From positions 1 through 64,000 of the forward strand of contig JACRNL010000015.1 of the NCBI GenBank assembly GCA_016234935.1: a stretch of DNA of 64,000 nucleotides. Direction: 5' to 3'. Source of the stretch: Deltaproteobacteria bacterium. Lineage in GTDB: Bacteria > Desulfobacterota > GWC2-55-46. Below, in pieces: positions 42,020 through 50,519 of this stretch. Position numbers and translations under genes: made by a program. Within the stretch, counting starts at the first letter, position 1. Each line of letters starts with the position of its first letter. The notes beneath the pieces are model-generated. The model was not told the DNA's origin and made no database searches. It worked only from the letters and a program-made list of their open reading frames with translations.

Positions 42020-44377
42020 ATGCCTGCAAGAATCCGGCAACTCCAAGTCCCCGCAGGCCCCCCGATAGAAACATTCGAGGGCAAGCTTAAGCGGGGGGCG
42101 CTGCTTTTCATCCTGACATTTTTCCTCTTCGCCTGCGCCGCGAATAAAGAGGCCGCCCAAAAAGAAGGCGCGGCCGCGCCGGCCGCCGCGGACTATCCCA
42201 AGACCATGGCTGTCCTGCCGTTCGGAAACGACACGGACGAAATAGGCATCTCCGGGCAGGTGCGAAAGAGCTTTTTCAACCACATAAGCTCAAAGCCGTT
42301 CCAGAGCATACGGATGTCGGTCGTTGACGAGAAGGTCGCCACGCTGGAAAAGGCCGGCATAAAGACCATATTCGACGCGGCGCCAAAGGATATCGGCGAG
42401 GCCACCGGCGCCGACGGGATCATCTACGGCCGCGTGACGGACTTTAAGAAGGTCTACGCCGTGGCCTATTCGCAGATGGGCGTCGAGGCGGAGGTCTGGA
42501 TGGTGGACGCCAGGACAGGCAAGGAGCTATGGCGCTACAAAGAGGCCGTCCGCTACCACGAGGGCGGGGCGTCTTTGTCGCCGATCGGCATTGTCATGAC
42601 GGCGGTATCAACGGCCATGAACCTGCGCGAGATACAGCAGGTGCGCGTCGTCAATGAATTAGGCTGGAAGCTTTCCGAGAAAATACCGGTGCCGGAAGGC
42701 CTCAAGTTCGAGGAAAAGCCGCGCATCAAGAACGTCATCTCCAACGCAAAGGAAGGCCCCTTCGGCAAAGGCAAGATAGTCAAAGTGGGCATGGAGGGCG
42801 AGAAGGGGCTGGTCGGGCTTTTCGAGATAGGCGGCTTTAAAAAGGCCGTTCCCATGAAGGAGGTCTCCGCGGGGGAGTACCTCGGAGAGTATCTCGCCGT
42901 GCCGGGCGACAATATCAAAGAATCGCCGATAACGGTCTACCTCAAACGCCCCACAGGGGAGGAAGCGCAGTGGCAGGACATAACCGGCTTCGTTACGATA
43001 GACACTACGCCGCCTTTGCCCGTTGCGGATATTAAAGGCAGGACGTTCCTTGACCGGGTGGAGCTGACGTGGAAGGAAGCCGGGGCCCCTGACCTGAAGG
43101 GGTATAAGATTATGCGCAGTAAAAAGCCGCTTTCTGATTACGAGGAGGCCGGATTTACCGAGGAGGCACGCTTTACCGACAAGAAGGCCGCGCAAAAGGA
43201 GGTCTACTACTACCGGGTGGCTCCGGTAGACGCGGCCGGCAACATCGGAGACACGGCGGAGACCGTTAAGCTGAGCCTGCGCGAGAGCGAGATACAGGAG
43301 CTTCCCGCGAGGATAAGCTCCGACATGACCCTTTTTCCCGGGGCATACCTCGTGAAAAACGAAACCGTTGTCGACGCCGGCGTGACGCTCACCGCGCAGC
43401 CGGACACGAAGATATATTTTGAAAAGGGCGCGTCTCTCAAGGTGTCGGGCGCGCTGCTGGCAAAGGGTGAAAAAGACCTGTGGATAGAGTTCCTTCCCAA
43501 AACGCCGGAAGAGCGGTTTGGCGGCATATACCTTTCAGGCAATGAAAGCGCCTTCAAATACGCGAGGATCAGAGGCGCGCAAAACGCCATTTCCATAAAG
43601 GACGCCGCCGTGACCATTGCAAGCTCCGTCATGGAATACAGCGGCGCGGGTATCGTTGCCGAGGGCGTCCCGTCGCCCGCCATATCAGACAGCACGGTCT
43701 GGCACAATGACACCGGCATAAGGCTTTCCAGCTCAAAGGCCTCCGCCCTGCGCAGCGAGATAACGCAGAACAAGACGGGACTCGAGCTTGTGGATTCCAC
43801 GCCGGAGCTGATTGAAAACAACATATACGCAAACGGCGTCAACGTGGATAAAAAGGGCGGGGCCGTCAGCCTTGACAAAAACTACCTCGGCTCCATAAAC
43901 ACGGACGAGATGCGGATAAAGGGCGGCGCCTTGATAACAAAGGCGCTTGACGCGCCCTACCCCGCAGGCAAGGCGGTTGACGTGATAGTAAACCCCTATG
44001 CGTCAATGTCTCCGGAAGAAAAGAAGGTAAAATTAGCGGAGCTTCTTGTGGCCGGAGGCAGGTACTTCAAGGACAGGAACTTCGGCAAGGCCGCCTCGAC
44101 CTTCGAGGAGGTTTTGAAGATAGAAGAAGGCGCGACGACCTATTATTATCTGGCACTCACATACCAGGGCATGGATGACAACGAAAAGGCCCTGTCATAC
44201 CTGAAAAAGGGTTTTGAGAAGTATCCAATGGACTCAACCCTCGCTAAATCCTACGGCCTTTTGCTCTACCAGATGAACAGGGAAGAGCCAGCGAAAGCCG
44301 CCCTCAGGGAGGCCCTCAGACTCAACCCCGGCGACAGGCAGGTAAAGTTCATACTTGAACGGCTTGAAGCCAAATAA
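42020..44377 (+). CDS. Large modular lipoprotein (GNA1162/DUF799-like, FN3, beta-helix, TPR)
   Basis: Starts at ATG 42020 (GGAG seven bases upstream); the frame is open from 41882. The signal peptide is unusual: residues 1-26 (including PPIETFEGKLKRG from an R3 repeat) precede the hydrophobic ALLFILTFFLFAC with lipobox cysteine at 39. The lipoprotein then has a GNA1162/DUF799-like domain (about 55-200: TMAVLPFGNDTDE, DGIIYGRVTDFKK, EVWMVDARTGKELW), a linking region, a fibronectin-III-like domain (about 330-420: KGYKIMRSKKPLSDY, VYYYRVAPVDAAGN), a right-handed beta-helix (about 450-630) and C-terminal TPRs (about 690-785: YYYLALTYQGMDDNEKALSY). 785 residues. Probably an outer-membrane or periplasmic binding scaffold; function unknown. 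Confidence 0.85.
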   Translation: MPARIRQLQVPAGPPIETFEGKLKRGALLFILTFFLFACAANKEAAQKEGAAAPAAADYPKTMAVLPFGNDTDEIGISGQVRKSFFNHISSKPFQSIRMSVVDEKVATLEKAGIKTIFDAAPKDIGEATGADGIIYGRVTDFKKVYAVAYSQMGVEAEVWMVDARTGKELWRYKEAVRYHEGGASLSPIGIVMTAVSTAMNLREIQQVRVVNELGWKLSEKIPVPEGLKFEEKPRIKNVISNAKEGPFGKGKIVKVGMEGEKGLVGLFEIGGFKKAVPMKEVSAGEYLGEYLAVPGDNIKESPITVYLKRPTGEEAQWQDITGFVTIDTTPPLPVADIKGRTFLDRVELTWKEAGAPDLKGYKIMRSKKPLSDYEEAGFTEEARFTDKKAAQKEVYYYRVAPVDAAGNIGDTAETVKLSLRESEIQELPARISSDMTLFPGAYLVKNETVVDAGVTLTAQPDTKIYFEKGASLKVSGALLAKGEKDLWIEFLPKTPEERFGGIYLSGNESAFKYARIRGAQNAISIKDAAVTIASSVMEYSGAGIVAEGVPSPAISDSTVWHNDTGIRLSSSKASALRSEITQNKTGLELVDSTPELIENNIYANGVNVDKKGGAVSLDKNYLGSINTDEMRIKGGALITKALDAPYPAGKAVDVIVNPYASMSPEEKKVKLAELLVAGGRYFKDRNFGKAASTFEEVLKIEEGATTYYYLALTYQGMDDNEKALSYLKKGFEKYPMDSTLAKSYGLLLYQMNREEPAKAALREALRLNPGDRQVKFILERLEAK
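42048..42102. repeat. R3 dispersed repeat inside the lipoprotein signal peptide
   Basis: GCAGGCCCCCCGATAGAAAC then ATTCGAGGGCAAGCTTAAGC, translated as AGPPIETFEGKLKR. The copy provides the positively charged n-region (KLKRG) of the signal peptide. Confidence 0.8.
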
Positions 44378-44423
44378 CGCGAGGGGCTGACCGTTCAGGC
44401 GGCCCCTTGAAAGTCATTAAAAT

Positions 44424-44460
44424 AAAAAAGGCAGGCTGATTTCTCAGCCTGCCTTTTTTT
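44424..44460. terminator. Bidirectional terminator between the lipoprotein and cold-shock genes
   Basis: Stem AAAAAAGGCAGGCTGA/TCAGCCTGCCTTTTTT with a 4-nt loop, with a T7 run one way and T6 the other; serves both convergent genes. Confidence 0.92.
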
Positions 44461-44477
44461 GATTTGCCGTATTTATG

Positions 44478-44681
44478 TTACAGCTTTACTACGTTTGTAG
44501 CCTTGGGGCCCTTCGGGCCGTTGACGACTTCAAAGCTAACAGCCTGACCTTCGGCAAGGGACTTAAACCCATCGCCCTGAATGTCGGCGTAGTGGACAAA
44601 TACATCTCCACCACCGTCTTCCGTGCTGATGAATCCAAAGCCTTTGGACTCATTGAACCACTTCACAGTTCCTTTTGACAT
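44478..44681 (-). CDS. Cold-shock domain protein
   Basis: The 67-residue CspA-family protein [20 protein letters not shown] has RNP1 KGFGFI and RNP2 VFVHYADI and the full OB-fold length. It binds single-stranded RNA/DNA as an RNA chaperone. A strong AGGAGG ribosome-binding site precedes the ATG, and a leader of roughly 100 nt with a CGCAACG/CGTTGCG hairpin (44739-44758) lies between promoter and start, as is common for cold-shock mRNAs. Confidence 0.96.
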   Translation of the reverse strand: MSKGTVKWFNESKGFGFISTEDGGGDVFVHYADIQGDGFKSLAEGQAVSFEVVNGPKGPKATNVVKL

Positions 44682-44785
44682 GGCAATCTACCTCCTTTTC
44701 AGTATTTGAAGAACAACGGAGGTCATGTCATCCAGAACAACCGCAACGCCAAGACGTTGCGATCGGTACAACAAACACTCACGTA

Positions 44786-44827
44786 GCCTCATTAAGTTAT
44801 ATTCGCACACATTTACTTTAAGGTCAA
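44786..44827 (-). promoter_or_regulatory. Possible promoter of the cold-shock gene
   Basis: On the minus strand TTGACC lies near 44820-44825, with GAATAT 17 bp or TATAAC 20 bp downstream. The position gives the long leader expected of csp genes. Confidence 0.45.
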
Positions 44828-44867
44828 GCATTTTTTTAACCTAAGGCAAAAATACCCGCCCCCTGAG

Positions 44868-45015
44868 GGGGTCACCCCTTGAAGGGGGTCACCCCCCTTG
44901 CGCCGCCGGTTATTTTCCTTGGCAAGCAACGGGGCGCAATAAAAGACGGCAAATGCCGGCAAAAAAACAGCTGCCTGTAGCCGCGCACTTTTTTTCAAAA
45001 AAGATAAGCAGCACC
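44868..45015. repeat. R2 palindromes and R6 repeat in the csp-MFS gap
   Basis: CCCCTGAGGGGGTCACCCCT then TGAAGGGGGTCACCCCCC at 44869-44902, and R6 at 44977-45015. A minus-strand frame with a signal-peptide-like start runs through the repeats (44813-44998) but I do not accept it as a gene. The rest of the 440-bp gap shows the csp leader and nothing else. Confidence 0.65.
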
Positions 45016-45120
45016 CTTTACCTTGACTTTACCGGCCATATCCGTTTAAATACATGTTTTATATTCTAATCCCTCTCGTGTCTGTCAAACGGGAAATATT
45101 CCGGTCTTTGGAGGTTTCAC

Positions 45121-47340
45121 GTGACGTCTGCATCCCGGTCAAGGGCCACAATCCCCTTCTTAGTCTTTTTCCTCTCCGGTTTTTGCGGTCTCCTGTATCA
45201 GATAGTCTGGCTAAGGCTCGCCTTCCGCGCCTTTGGGGTGATAACGCCCGTCCTGTCCGTGGTAATAGCCGTCTTCATGCTCGGCCTGGCCGTCGGCGCA
45301 TGGGCCGGAGGGCGCTGGATACACTCCCTGAGCGAAAGGACGCGGGTATCCCCGGCCTACTACTACGCCATGGCCGAGCTTGTTATCGGCATAGGCGCAT
45401 TTGCGGTGCCGGCGCTGTTTTCCCTTTCCGAATCATATCTTCTGACCTTCGGCGAGATGAGTTCCGCCGGGTATCTGGCCGTGTCGGCCATGCTTATCGG
45501 GCTCAGCATCCTCCCGTGGAGCATCTGCATGGGCCTTACCTTTCCATTCATGATGGCCTTCCTGAAGGGCACGGACAGGTCTGACACGACGGGCTTCAGC
45601 TACCTGTATCTCGCCAACGTGATAGGCGCCATGTGCGGCGCCGCCGTCACCGCCTTCGCGCTTATCGAGATATTCGGCTTTGAGAAGACCCTTTGGCTGG
45701 CCGGGGCGATAAACCTTGCCATCGCCGCGCTCGGCATATCGCTCGACAAATCGTGCCCGTATCCGTTCGGAGCGGATTATCCTGAAAAAAGCAGGGAGGA
45801 GCCGAACCCCCTCAGGGGGCGGTCTCCCGCCGGAACGAAGCCGCAGGAAAGCCCGCTGCTCCTTGGCGTCATACTCTTTGTAACGGGCTTTGCCACGACG
45901 GCGCTTGAGGTCGTGTGGACAAGGGCCTTCACGCCGGTGCTGACGACGACCGTCTACGCCTTTGCCTTTCTTATCACGGCATACCTGCTGGCCACGTGGA
46001 TAGGGTCTTGGTTTTACAGGAGAGACTTGAGACTTGGCCGCGTTCGCTCAAACGGGACCCTTTTCGCGCTTCTTGCCGTATCCGCCTTTTTACCCGTGAT
46101 CATAAACGACCCTCGCGTAAACTACGGCAAATTACCCCTGCTTTTCAGCATAATGCCTTTTTCAGCCATCCTCGGATATCTGACGCCGAGGATAATAGAC
46201 CAGTTTTCAGACGGCTATCCAAAAGGCGCCGGAATGGCCTACGCCGTCAACATAATCGGCTGCATACTCGGGCCGCTGGCGGCGTCATACCTGCTGCTGC
46301 CCGCGATAGGCTCGAAATCGGCCATGGCGCTGCTGGCGCTGCCATTCCTTTTATTCTTTTTCATCTATTGGATGCCCCTTGCCGGCATGCCCGCGTTCAG
46401 GGCCGTTGCCGGAGCCGCCGCAGCCGCGGCCTTGATAGTCTCCTTTGCCGTTAACATCGGCTACGAAGACCGCCTGGGGGCATTTGACTTCTCAAAAGAC
46501 GCGGTCATCCGGCGCGACCATACGGCTACGATCATATCTTACGGTAAAGACTTTAATAAAAGACTTTTTGTCAACGGCGTAGGGATAACGCGCCTTACCC
46601 CGATTACAAAAATGATGGCCCACTGGCCCCTTTCGCACCTCAAGCAGCCGCCAAAATCAGCCCTCGTTATCTGCTTCGGCATGGGCACCACCTTCCGCTC
46701 TCTCATGAGCTGGCCGGACTTGAAGGTAACGGCCGTAGAGCTTGTGCCGAGCGTAAGGGACGCCTTTGGCTACTACTTCGCGGACGCCGGCGAAACAATG
46801 AAAAAACCCAACGGCAGGGTAATAATAGACGACGGCAGGCGTTTTCTGAAAAGGACCGTCGAGAAGTTCGACGTGATCACCATTGACCCGCCTCCGCCGG
46901 TGCAGGCGGCAGGTTCGAGCTTTCTTTATTCGCGGGACTTCTATGATATCGTGAAGATGCGGTTAAATGACGGCGGCATCCTCCAGCAGTGGATACCCAT
47001 CGGCGGCGACACCCTCGACAATAAAGCCATCATCCGCGCCCTTACCGACGCCTTTCCGCACGTCAAGGCGTATTCTTCGGTGGAGGGTTGGGGAATGCAC
47101 TTCCTCGCCTCCATGCAGCCCATTGATTCCCCGCCCGTTGAGACCCTTTTATCGAGGCTCCCTCTCCGGGCAAGAGAAGATATGATGGAATGGCACGCTA
47201 ACAAACAGCCGATAGAACTGATGAAGACGATGCTGCGCTTCACGGTGGACGCGGCTACTCTCGTCACCGAAGACGACGTCATGATCACGGACGATCAGCC
47301 GGTCAACGAATACTTCATCCTGAGGAGAATTTTGCTTTAG
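45121..47340 (+). CDS. MFS-like membrane domain fused to spermidine-synthase-like domain
   Basis: The 739-residue protein starts with GTG 45121 (GGAGG six bases upstream). The first about 440 residues are membrane-embedded: FLSGFCGLLYQIVWLRL (typical first helix of these fusions) to a second half starting LLLGVILFVTGFATTALEVV. The C-terminal about 250 residues are a spermidine/spermine-synthase-like Rossmann domain (ALVICFGMGTTFRSLMSWPD, VTAVELVPSVRDAF, FDVITIDPPPP, LYSRDFYDIV). The usual aminopropyltransferase GGG-D catalytic set is altered (ICFGMGTT), so it may not make polyamines; activity unknown. The loop between the two membrane halves holds EEPNPLRGRSPAG from an R2 palindrome (45801-45825). 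The TAG stop is the first codon of an R1 repeat fragment. Confidence 0.88.
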   Translation: MTSASRSRATIPFLVFFLSGFCGLLYQIVWLRLAFRAFGVITPVLSVVIAVFMLGLAVGAWAGGRWIHSLSERTRVSPAYYYAMAELVIGIGAFAVPALFSLSESYLLTFGEMSSAGYLAVSAMLIGLSILPWSICMGLTFPFMMAFLKGTDRSDTTGFSYLYLANVIGAMCGAAVTAFALIEIFGFEKTLWLAGAINLAIAALGISLDKSCPYPFGADYPEKSREEPNPLRGRSPAGTKPQESPLLLGVILFVTGFATTALEVVWTRAFTPVLTTTVYAFAFLITAYLLATWIGSWFYRRDLRLGRVRSNGTLFALLAVSAFLPVIINDPRVNYGKLPLLFSIMPFSAILGYLTPRIIDQFSDGYPKGAGMAYAVNIIGCILGPLAASYLLLPAIGSKSAMALLALPFLLFFFIYWMPLAGMPAFRAVAGAAAAAALIVSFAVNIGYEDRLGAFDFSKDAVIRRDHTATIISYGKDFNKRLFVNGVGITRLTPITKMMAHWPLSHLKQPPKSALVICFGMGTTFRSLMSWPDLKVTAVELVPSVRDAFGYYFADAGETMKKPNGRVIIDDGRRFLKRTVEKFDVITIDPPPPVQAAGSSFLYSRDFYDIVKMRLNDGGILQQWIPIGGDTLDNKAIIRALTDAFPHVKAYSSVEGWGMHFLASMQPIDSPPVETLLSRLPLRAREDMMEWHANKQPIELMKTMLRFTVDAATLVTEDDVMITDDQPVNEYFILRRILL
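45799..45828. repeat. In-frame palindromic repeat R2 in the MFS/SpdSyn gene
   Basis: GAACCCCCTCAGGGGGCGGT; palindrome CCCCCTCAGGGGG translated as NPLRGR between two transmembrane halves. Confidence 0.7.
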
Positions 47341-47378
47341 CAGGCCGCTGAAAAATCCAGAACTTGTTCGGGCGGCGC
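47338..47378. repeat. R1 repeat fragment at the stop codon of the MFS/SpdSyn gene
   Basis: TAGCAGGCCGCTGAAAAATC then CAGAACTTGTTCGGGC; matches the outer end of the copy at 20253-20292. Only one end is present. Confidence 0.75.
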
Positions 47379-47380
47379 GT

Positions 47381-47409
47381 TTGACAAAACAACGAATGAG
47401 CTGTAAACT
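47381..47409 (+). promoter_or_regulatory. Sigma-70 promoter upstream of the PilZ gene
   Basis: TTGACA, 17-bp spacer (47387-47403), TAAACT. It would give a leader of about 220 nt before the PilZ gene, or drive the doubtful 44-codon frame at 47434. Confidence 0.6.
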
Positions 47410-47433
47410 TAATGAAAACAGGATGATTTATTT

Positions 47434-47568
47434 ATGGAAAGACGCTCGCATATGCGGCTGAAATTTCCAGGACCCAAGGAGCGCGGAGGTGACCCGCTGC
47501 CGCAACCGCAAGGATGCTTGACATGCGCTGCGCGGCTAATGTCAAATATCCTATGTCATGATATGTAA
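47434..47568 (+). CDS. Doubtful 44-residue frame, possible PilZ-like remnant
   Basis: ATG 47434 opens MERRSHMRLKFPGPKERGGD; E-R-R-x3-R-L-K-F is the typical start of PilZ proteins, but the rest (ending SNILCHDM) is not recognisable and there is no good ribosome-binding site. It may be the decayed start of a PilZ gene upstream of the intact one. Confidence 0.2.
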   Translation: MERRSHMRLKFPGPKERGGDPLPQPQGCLTCAARLMSNILCHDM

Positions 47569-47639
47569 AGACATTTCTTTCAAGAAAGGCAAGCGCGCAC
47601 GATAATTGAATCAAATCCCGTGAAAATGCATAATACCTA

Positions 47640-48332
47640 ATGGACAAACAAACAGTAAAAAGAACCGAGCCTCGTCTTCATCTCCCAATACATCCCGGTA
47701 ATGAACTTTTAATCGAAATCATAAACCTCAAACTGCGCATCAAGAGCCTCCTTGTGGGCCTTGAGCATGAGCAGTATCTCATCATTAAAATAGCCCCGAA
47801 TGACCTTATGGGCACCTTCCGCAGCGATGCCGTCAAGGAAAGCCCGATGATACTGAGATACCTTTACAAAGGCACGGTCTACAGCTTCAAGGCGCAGTTA
47901 TTGAACATCCTGTCCTCCCCCGCAAGACTCTTCTTCGTGTCATACCCTGAAGAGTTCGAGGATATACGGGTCCTTGAGAACGCGCGCTTTGACTGCATCC
48001 TCCCCGCCTCGACGCTTGTCGGAAACGATATAATCGAGATGACCGTGGTTGACATAAGCAAAGAAGGATGCCTGTGCATGATCGGCGCCGGGCCCAAGCA
48101 GGAGGCGCTTTACGGTCTTTTACAGGTCAATAAACAGATGGATATCAAAGTGCAGTTCCCCGGAATGACGGGCAAGTTCGGCCTCGTGGGGCGGATAAGG
48201 AACACAAGCAAGGGCACGGACAAGATAATGGTCGGATTGGTCTTCGAGGAAATGTCTGAAGACGTAAAAACGAAGCTCGAGGGCCTTTTAGCGCTCATGC
48301 AGCAAACCACTCGCAAGCAACGCCCTGAATGA
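47640..48332 (+). CDS. PilZ-domain c-di-GMP-binding protein with YcgR-like N-terminus
   Basis: The 230-residue protein has an N-terminal flagellar-brake-like domain (about 1-110: GNELLIEIINLKLRIKSLLV, YLIIKIAP, GTVYSFKAQLLN) and a PilZ domain (about 112-225) with VVDISKEGCLCMIG matching the D-x-S-x3-G part. The usual RxxxR arginine pair is not perfect (ENARFDC), so c-di-GMP affinity is uncertain. Family members act as flagellar brakes or couple c-di-GMP to surface behaviour, consistent with two chemoreceptors in the window. Confidence 0.85.
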   Translation: MDKQTVKRTEPRLHLPIHPGNELLIEIINLKLRIKSLLVGLEHEQYLIIKIAPNDLMGTFRSDAVKESPMILRYLYKGTVYSFKAQLLNILSSPARLFFVSYPEEFEDIRVLENARFDCILPASTLVGNDIIEMTVVDISKEGCLCMIGAGPKQEALYGLLQVNKQMDIKVQFPGMTGKFGLVGRIRNTSKGTDKIMVGLVFEEMSEDVKTKLEGLLALMQQTTRKQRPE

Positions 48333-48582
48333 AGGATTCCTTTTACCAGATACCCAGCCGCACGCACCCCTAAGAGCCGCTCCGCAATCCTTCAAAAATA
48401 TCATGGTTTCAATATTGCAATACGTTCCGTAATTGAAACATATACATAACCGTTCGATAATCCTGCTATTTTTTAGAACTATTTTGTAGTGTTGCACTTT
48501 TGGAACAATCACCATTCATCACTTCAAGCTCCTCTTTAAAATAAATCCAATAAAATCGCTATGTTACCTGAGCATTTAAATT

Positions 48583-48600
48583 TGGCACGCTATTTGTATA
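48583..48600 (+). promoter_or_regulatory. Sigma-54 type promoter of the 43-residue peptide
   Basis: TTGGCACGCTATTTGTATAT: perfect -24 (TGGCACG) and a near -12 element (TTTGTAT, GT in place of GC), at the right spacing. It lies 55-70 bp before the ATG at 48656. Confidence 0.6.
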
Positions 48601-48655
48601 TTAAATAACTATGCGCTATGTGACGGCGTAAAAAACGTCCCGTGGGGTTGATAAA

Positions 48656-48787
48656 ATGGCGGAAAAATTACGCAGTATATATGACGTCTTGATACTCTCC
48701 ACCTTCAGTATTGCGATGGCGTTTACGGGCTGCATACTTTATCGGGAAGCGGCGTTGAAGTTCATCCTTAAAGGAAGCGGCAGATGA
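48656..48787 (+). CDS. 43-residue single-pass membrane peptide
   Basis: ATG 48656 with GGGG eight bases upstream. The product starts MAEKLRSIYDVLILSTFSIA and continues MAFTGCILYREAALKFILKG: one hydrophobic helix (about 9-29) with a cysteine, flanked by charged ends. It has its own sigma-54 type promoter and ends before a strong terminator, and it lies directly upstream of a sigma-54 activator gene. Small single-pass peptides often regulate membrane enzymes or sensors; the target here is unknown. I do not recognise a family. Confidence 0.65.
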   Translation: MAEKLRSIYDVLILSTFSIAMAFTGCILYREAALKFILKGSGR

Positions 48788-48903
48788 CGATTCTTAAGGA
48801 AGATAATATCCTGTAAGCAGCTTAACAGCCGGAACGCTGAAAGCGCAGCTTAAAAACCTTCAGTAATTCATCCCGCCTATCTCCTTTCACGAGACCCTCT
48901 CTC

Positions 48904-48945
48904 AAAAAAATACCCTGCCGGGGAAACCCGGCAGGGTATTTTTTT
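48904..48945. terminator. Strong intrinsic terminator after the small membrane peptide
   Basis: AAAAAAATACCCTGCCGGG, 4-nt loop GAAA, and the perfect complement ending in T7; works on both strands. It separates the peptide transcript from the activator gene. Confidence 0.93.
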
Positions 48946-49011
48946 GCCTTGTAACTTTTGTCATATCCAGCGTTTTTACAATAATGTATCATTGTGCAAC
49001 ATGGAGACATC

Positions 49012-50451
49012 ATGAACGGACAGGACAATACGCTGAAACAGGCCGAAGATGCGCATTTAAACGCTGCCCTGCCTGCTTGCGGCAAAGAAACGGCAGCGAA
49101 CGTCTCAGACGTTCACAAGTGCCTTGGGATAAACAGTGAAATGATCCTCGACAGCATTGCCGACGGCGTCGTGGTCATAGGGCTCGACCACAAAGTGCTG
49201 CTCGTCAACCGCGCGGCAAAGGAAATTATGGGCGCGGCCGGAGCCGGCGACCTCCTTATCGGCAGCAGATGCTCATCCGTCCTCGGCCATACCGGCTGCA
49301 CCTTCGGGTGCCTCGTCAACACTACCATAAAAACAGGCGAACACCTTTATAACTACGAGGCGGATTTTGAAAATAACGGCAGAAAGCTCCGCCTCAGCAT
49401 CAACACGGCCCTTTTAAAGGACAGGGACGGCAAGGTCATCGGCGGCATCGAGATATTCCGCGACATCTCGCTCCTCAAGGAGCTTAAAGATGAACTGAAG
49501 GGCAGATACTCCTTTGAAAACATCATCGGCAAAAACTGGAAGGTGCACGAGGTCTTCGAGCTTCTCAAGGAAGTCGCGCCCACGAAGGCGGCCGTCCTCA
49601 TAGAAGGCGAGACCGGCACCGGAAAGGAGCTGATAGCCAACGCCATACACCACAAATCGCCAAGGGCGGGCGGCCCTTTTGTAAAGGTAAACTGCGCCGC
49701 GCTGTCCGAGGGGCTTCTTGAAAGCGAGCTGTTCGGCCACGTCAAGGGCGCCTTCACCGGCGCGGTCAGCGACAGGGCAGGCAGGTTCGAGATGGCCGAC
49801 AACGGCACCTTATTCCTCGACGAGGTCGGCGACATATCGCCGCATACTCAGGTAAAGCTCCTGCGCGCCTTGCAGGAAGGCGAGTTCGAGAGGGTCGGCG
49901 GGACAAAGACCATAAAGATAAACGTGCGCGTCATCACCGCCACGAACAAAGACCTGAAGGCCGAGGTGAAAAAGGGCGCGTTCAGGGAAGACCTCTATTA
50001 CAGGCTGAAGGTCGTGCCCATCCGCCTGCCCGCGCTAAGGCAGAGAAAAGACGACATCCCGCTGCTCGTCAAATACTTCATGGAAAAGTTCAACGTCGCC
50101 ATGGGCATGGAGGTTACGAACATCTCGCCGCTTGCAATGGAGCGGCTGATGGAATATAATTTCCCCGGAAACATCAGGGAGCTTGAGCACGCCATAGAGC
50201 ACGCCTTCGTCAGGTGCCAGGGCAAGACGATAAACCCGGAGCATCTCCCGAAAGACCTGCAGACAAGCGACATTATCTCAAAGGCGGTAAACGACGCGGA
50301 GCCGCTTAAATCCCTTGAACGGGAGATGATCATCAGAACTCTCGGCGATACGCGCTGGAAGTTCACGGAATGCGCCAGAAAGCTCAGGATAAGCCGCACG
50401 ACGCTGTGGCGGAGAATGAAAGACCTGCGGATAGAAAAACCCGCGAGATGA
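49012..50451 (+). CDS. PAS-domain sigma-54-dependent transcriptional activator
   Basis: NtrC-type enhancer-binding protein of about 479 residues. A PAS domain (about 40-150) carries a cysteine set [14 protein letters not shown] that may bind a metal or respond to redox. The AAA+ domain has Walker [14 protein letters not shown], the sigma-54 contact loop GAFTGA, Walker [11 protein letters not shown] and the [15 protein letters not shown] region. A Fis-type helix-turn-helix ([20 protein letters not shown]) ends it. There is no receiver domain, so it senses through PAS rather than a histidine kinase. ATG 49012 has GGAG five bases upstream; a GTG at 48994 is possible. It is a candidate regulator for the three sigma-54 promoters in the window (27.65, 36.61, 48.58 kb). 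Confidence 0.93.
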   Translation: MNGQDNTLKQAEDAHLNAALPACGKETAANVSDVHKCLGINSEMILDSIADGVVVIGLDHKVLLVNRAAKEIMGAAGAGDLLIGSRCSSVLGHTGCTFGCLVNTTIKTGEHLYNYEADFENNGRKLRLSINTALLKDRDGKVIGGIEIFRDISLLKELKDELKGRYSFENIIGKNWKVHEVFELLKEVAPTKAAVLIEGETGTGKELIANAIHHKSPRAGGPFVKVNCAALSEGLLESELFGHVKGAFTGAVSDRAGRFEMADNGTLFLDEVGDISPHTQVKLLRALQEGEFERVGGTKTIKINVRVITATNKDLKAEVKKGAFREDLYYRLKVVPIRLPALRQRKDDIPLLVKYFMEKFNVAMGMEVTNISPLAMERLMEYNFPGNIRELEHAIEHAFVRCQGKTINPEHLPKDLQTSDIISKAVNDAEPLKSLEREMIIRTLGDTRWKFTECARKLRISRTTLWRRMKDLRIEKPAR

Positions 50452-50519
50452 TTCCCGCTTTTCATGCGGCAATCCGGTCAGAACCGCGCGGCTGCTTCAC
50501 GCCCCTTCCAAAACATACC

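Noticed and set aside
44813-44998. Minus-strand frame of 61 codons starting MKKSARLQAAVFLPAFAVFY with a signal-peptide look
   Set aside because: It starts with TTG inside an R6 repeat and runs through R2 palindromes (DPLQGVTPSGG); there is no ribosome-binding site and it overlaps the csp promoter region.
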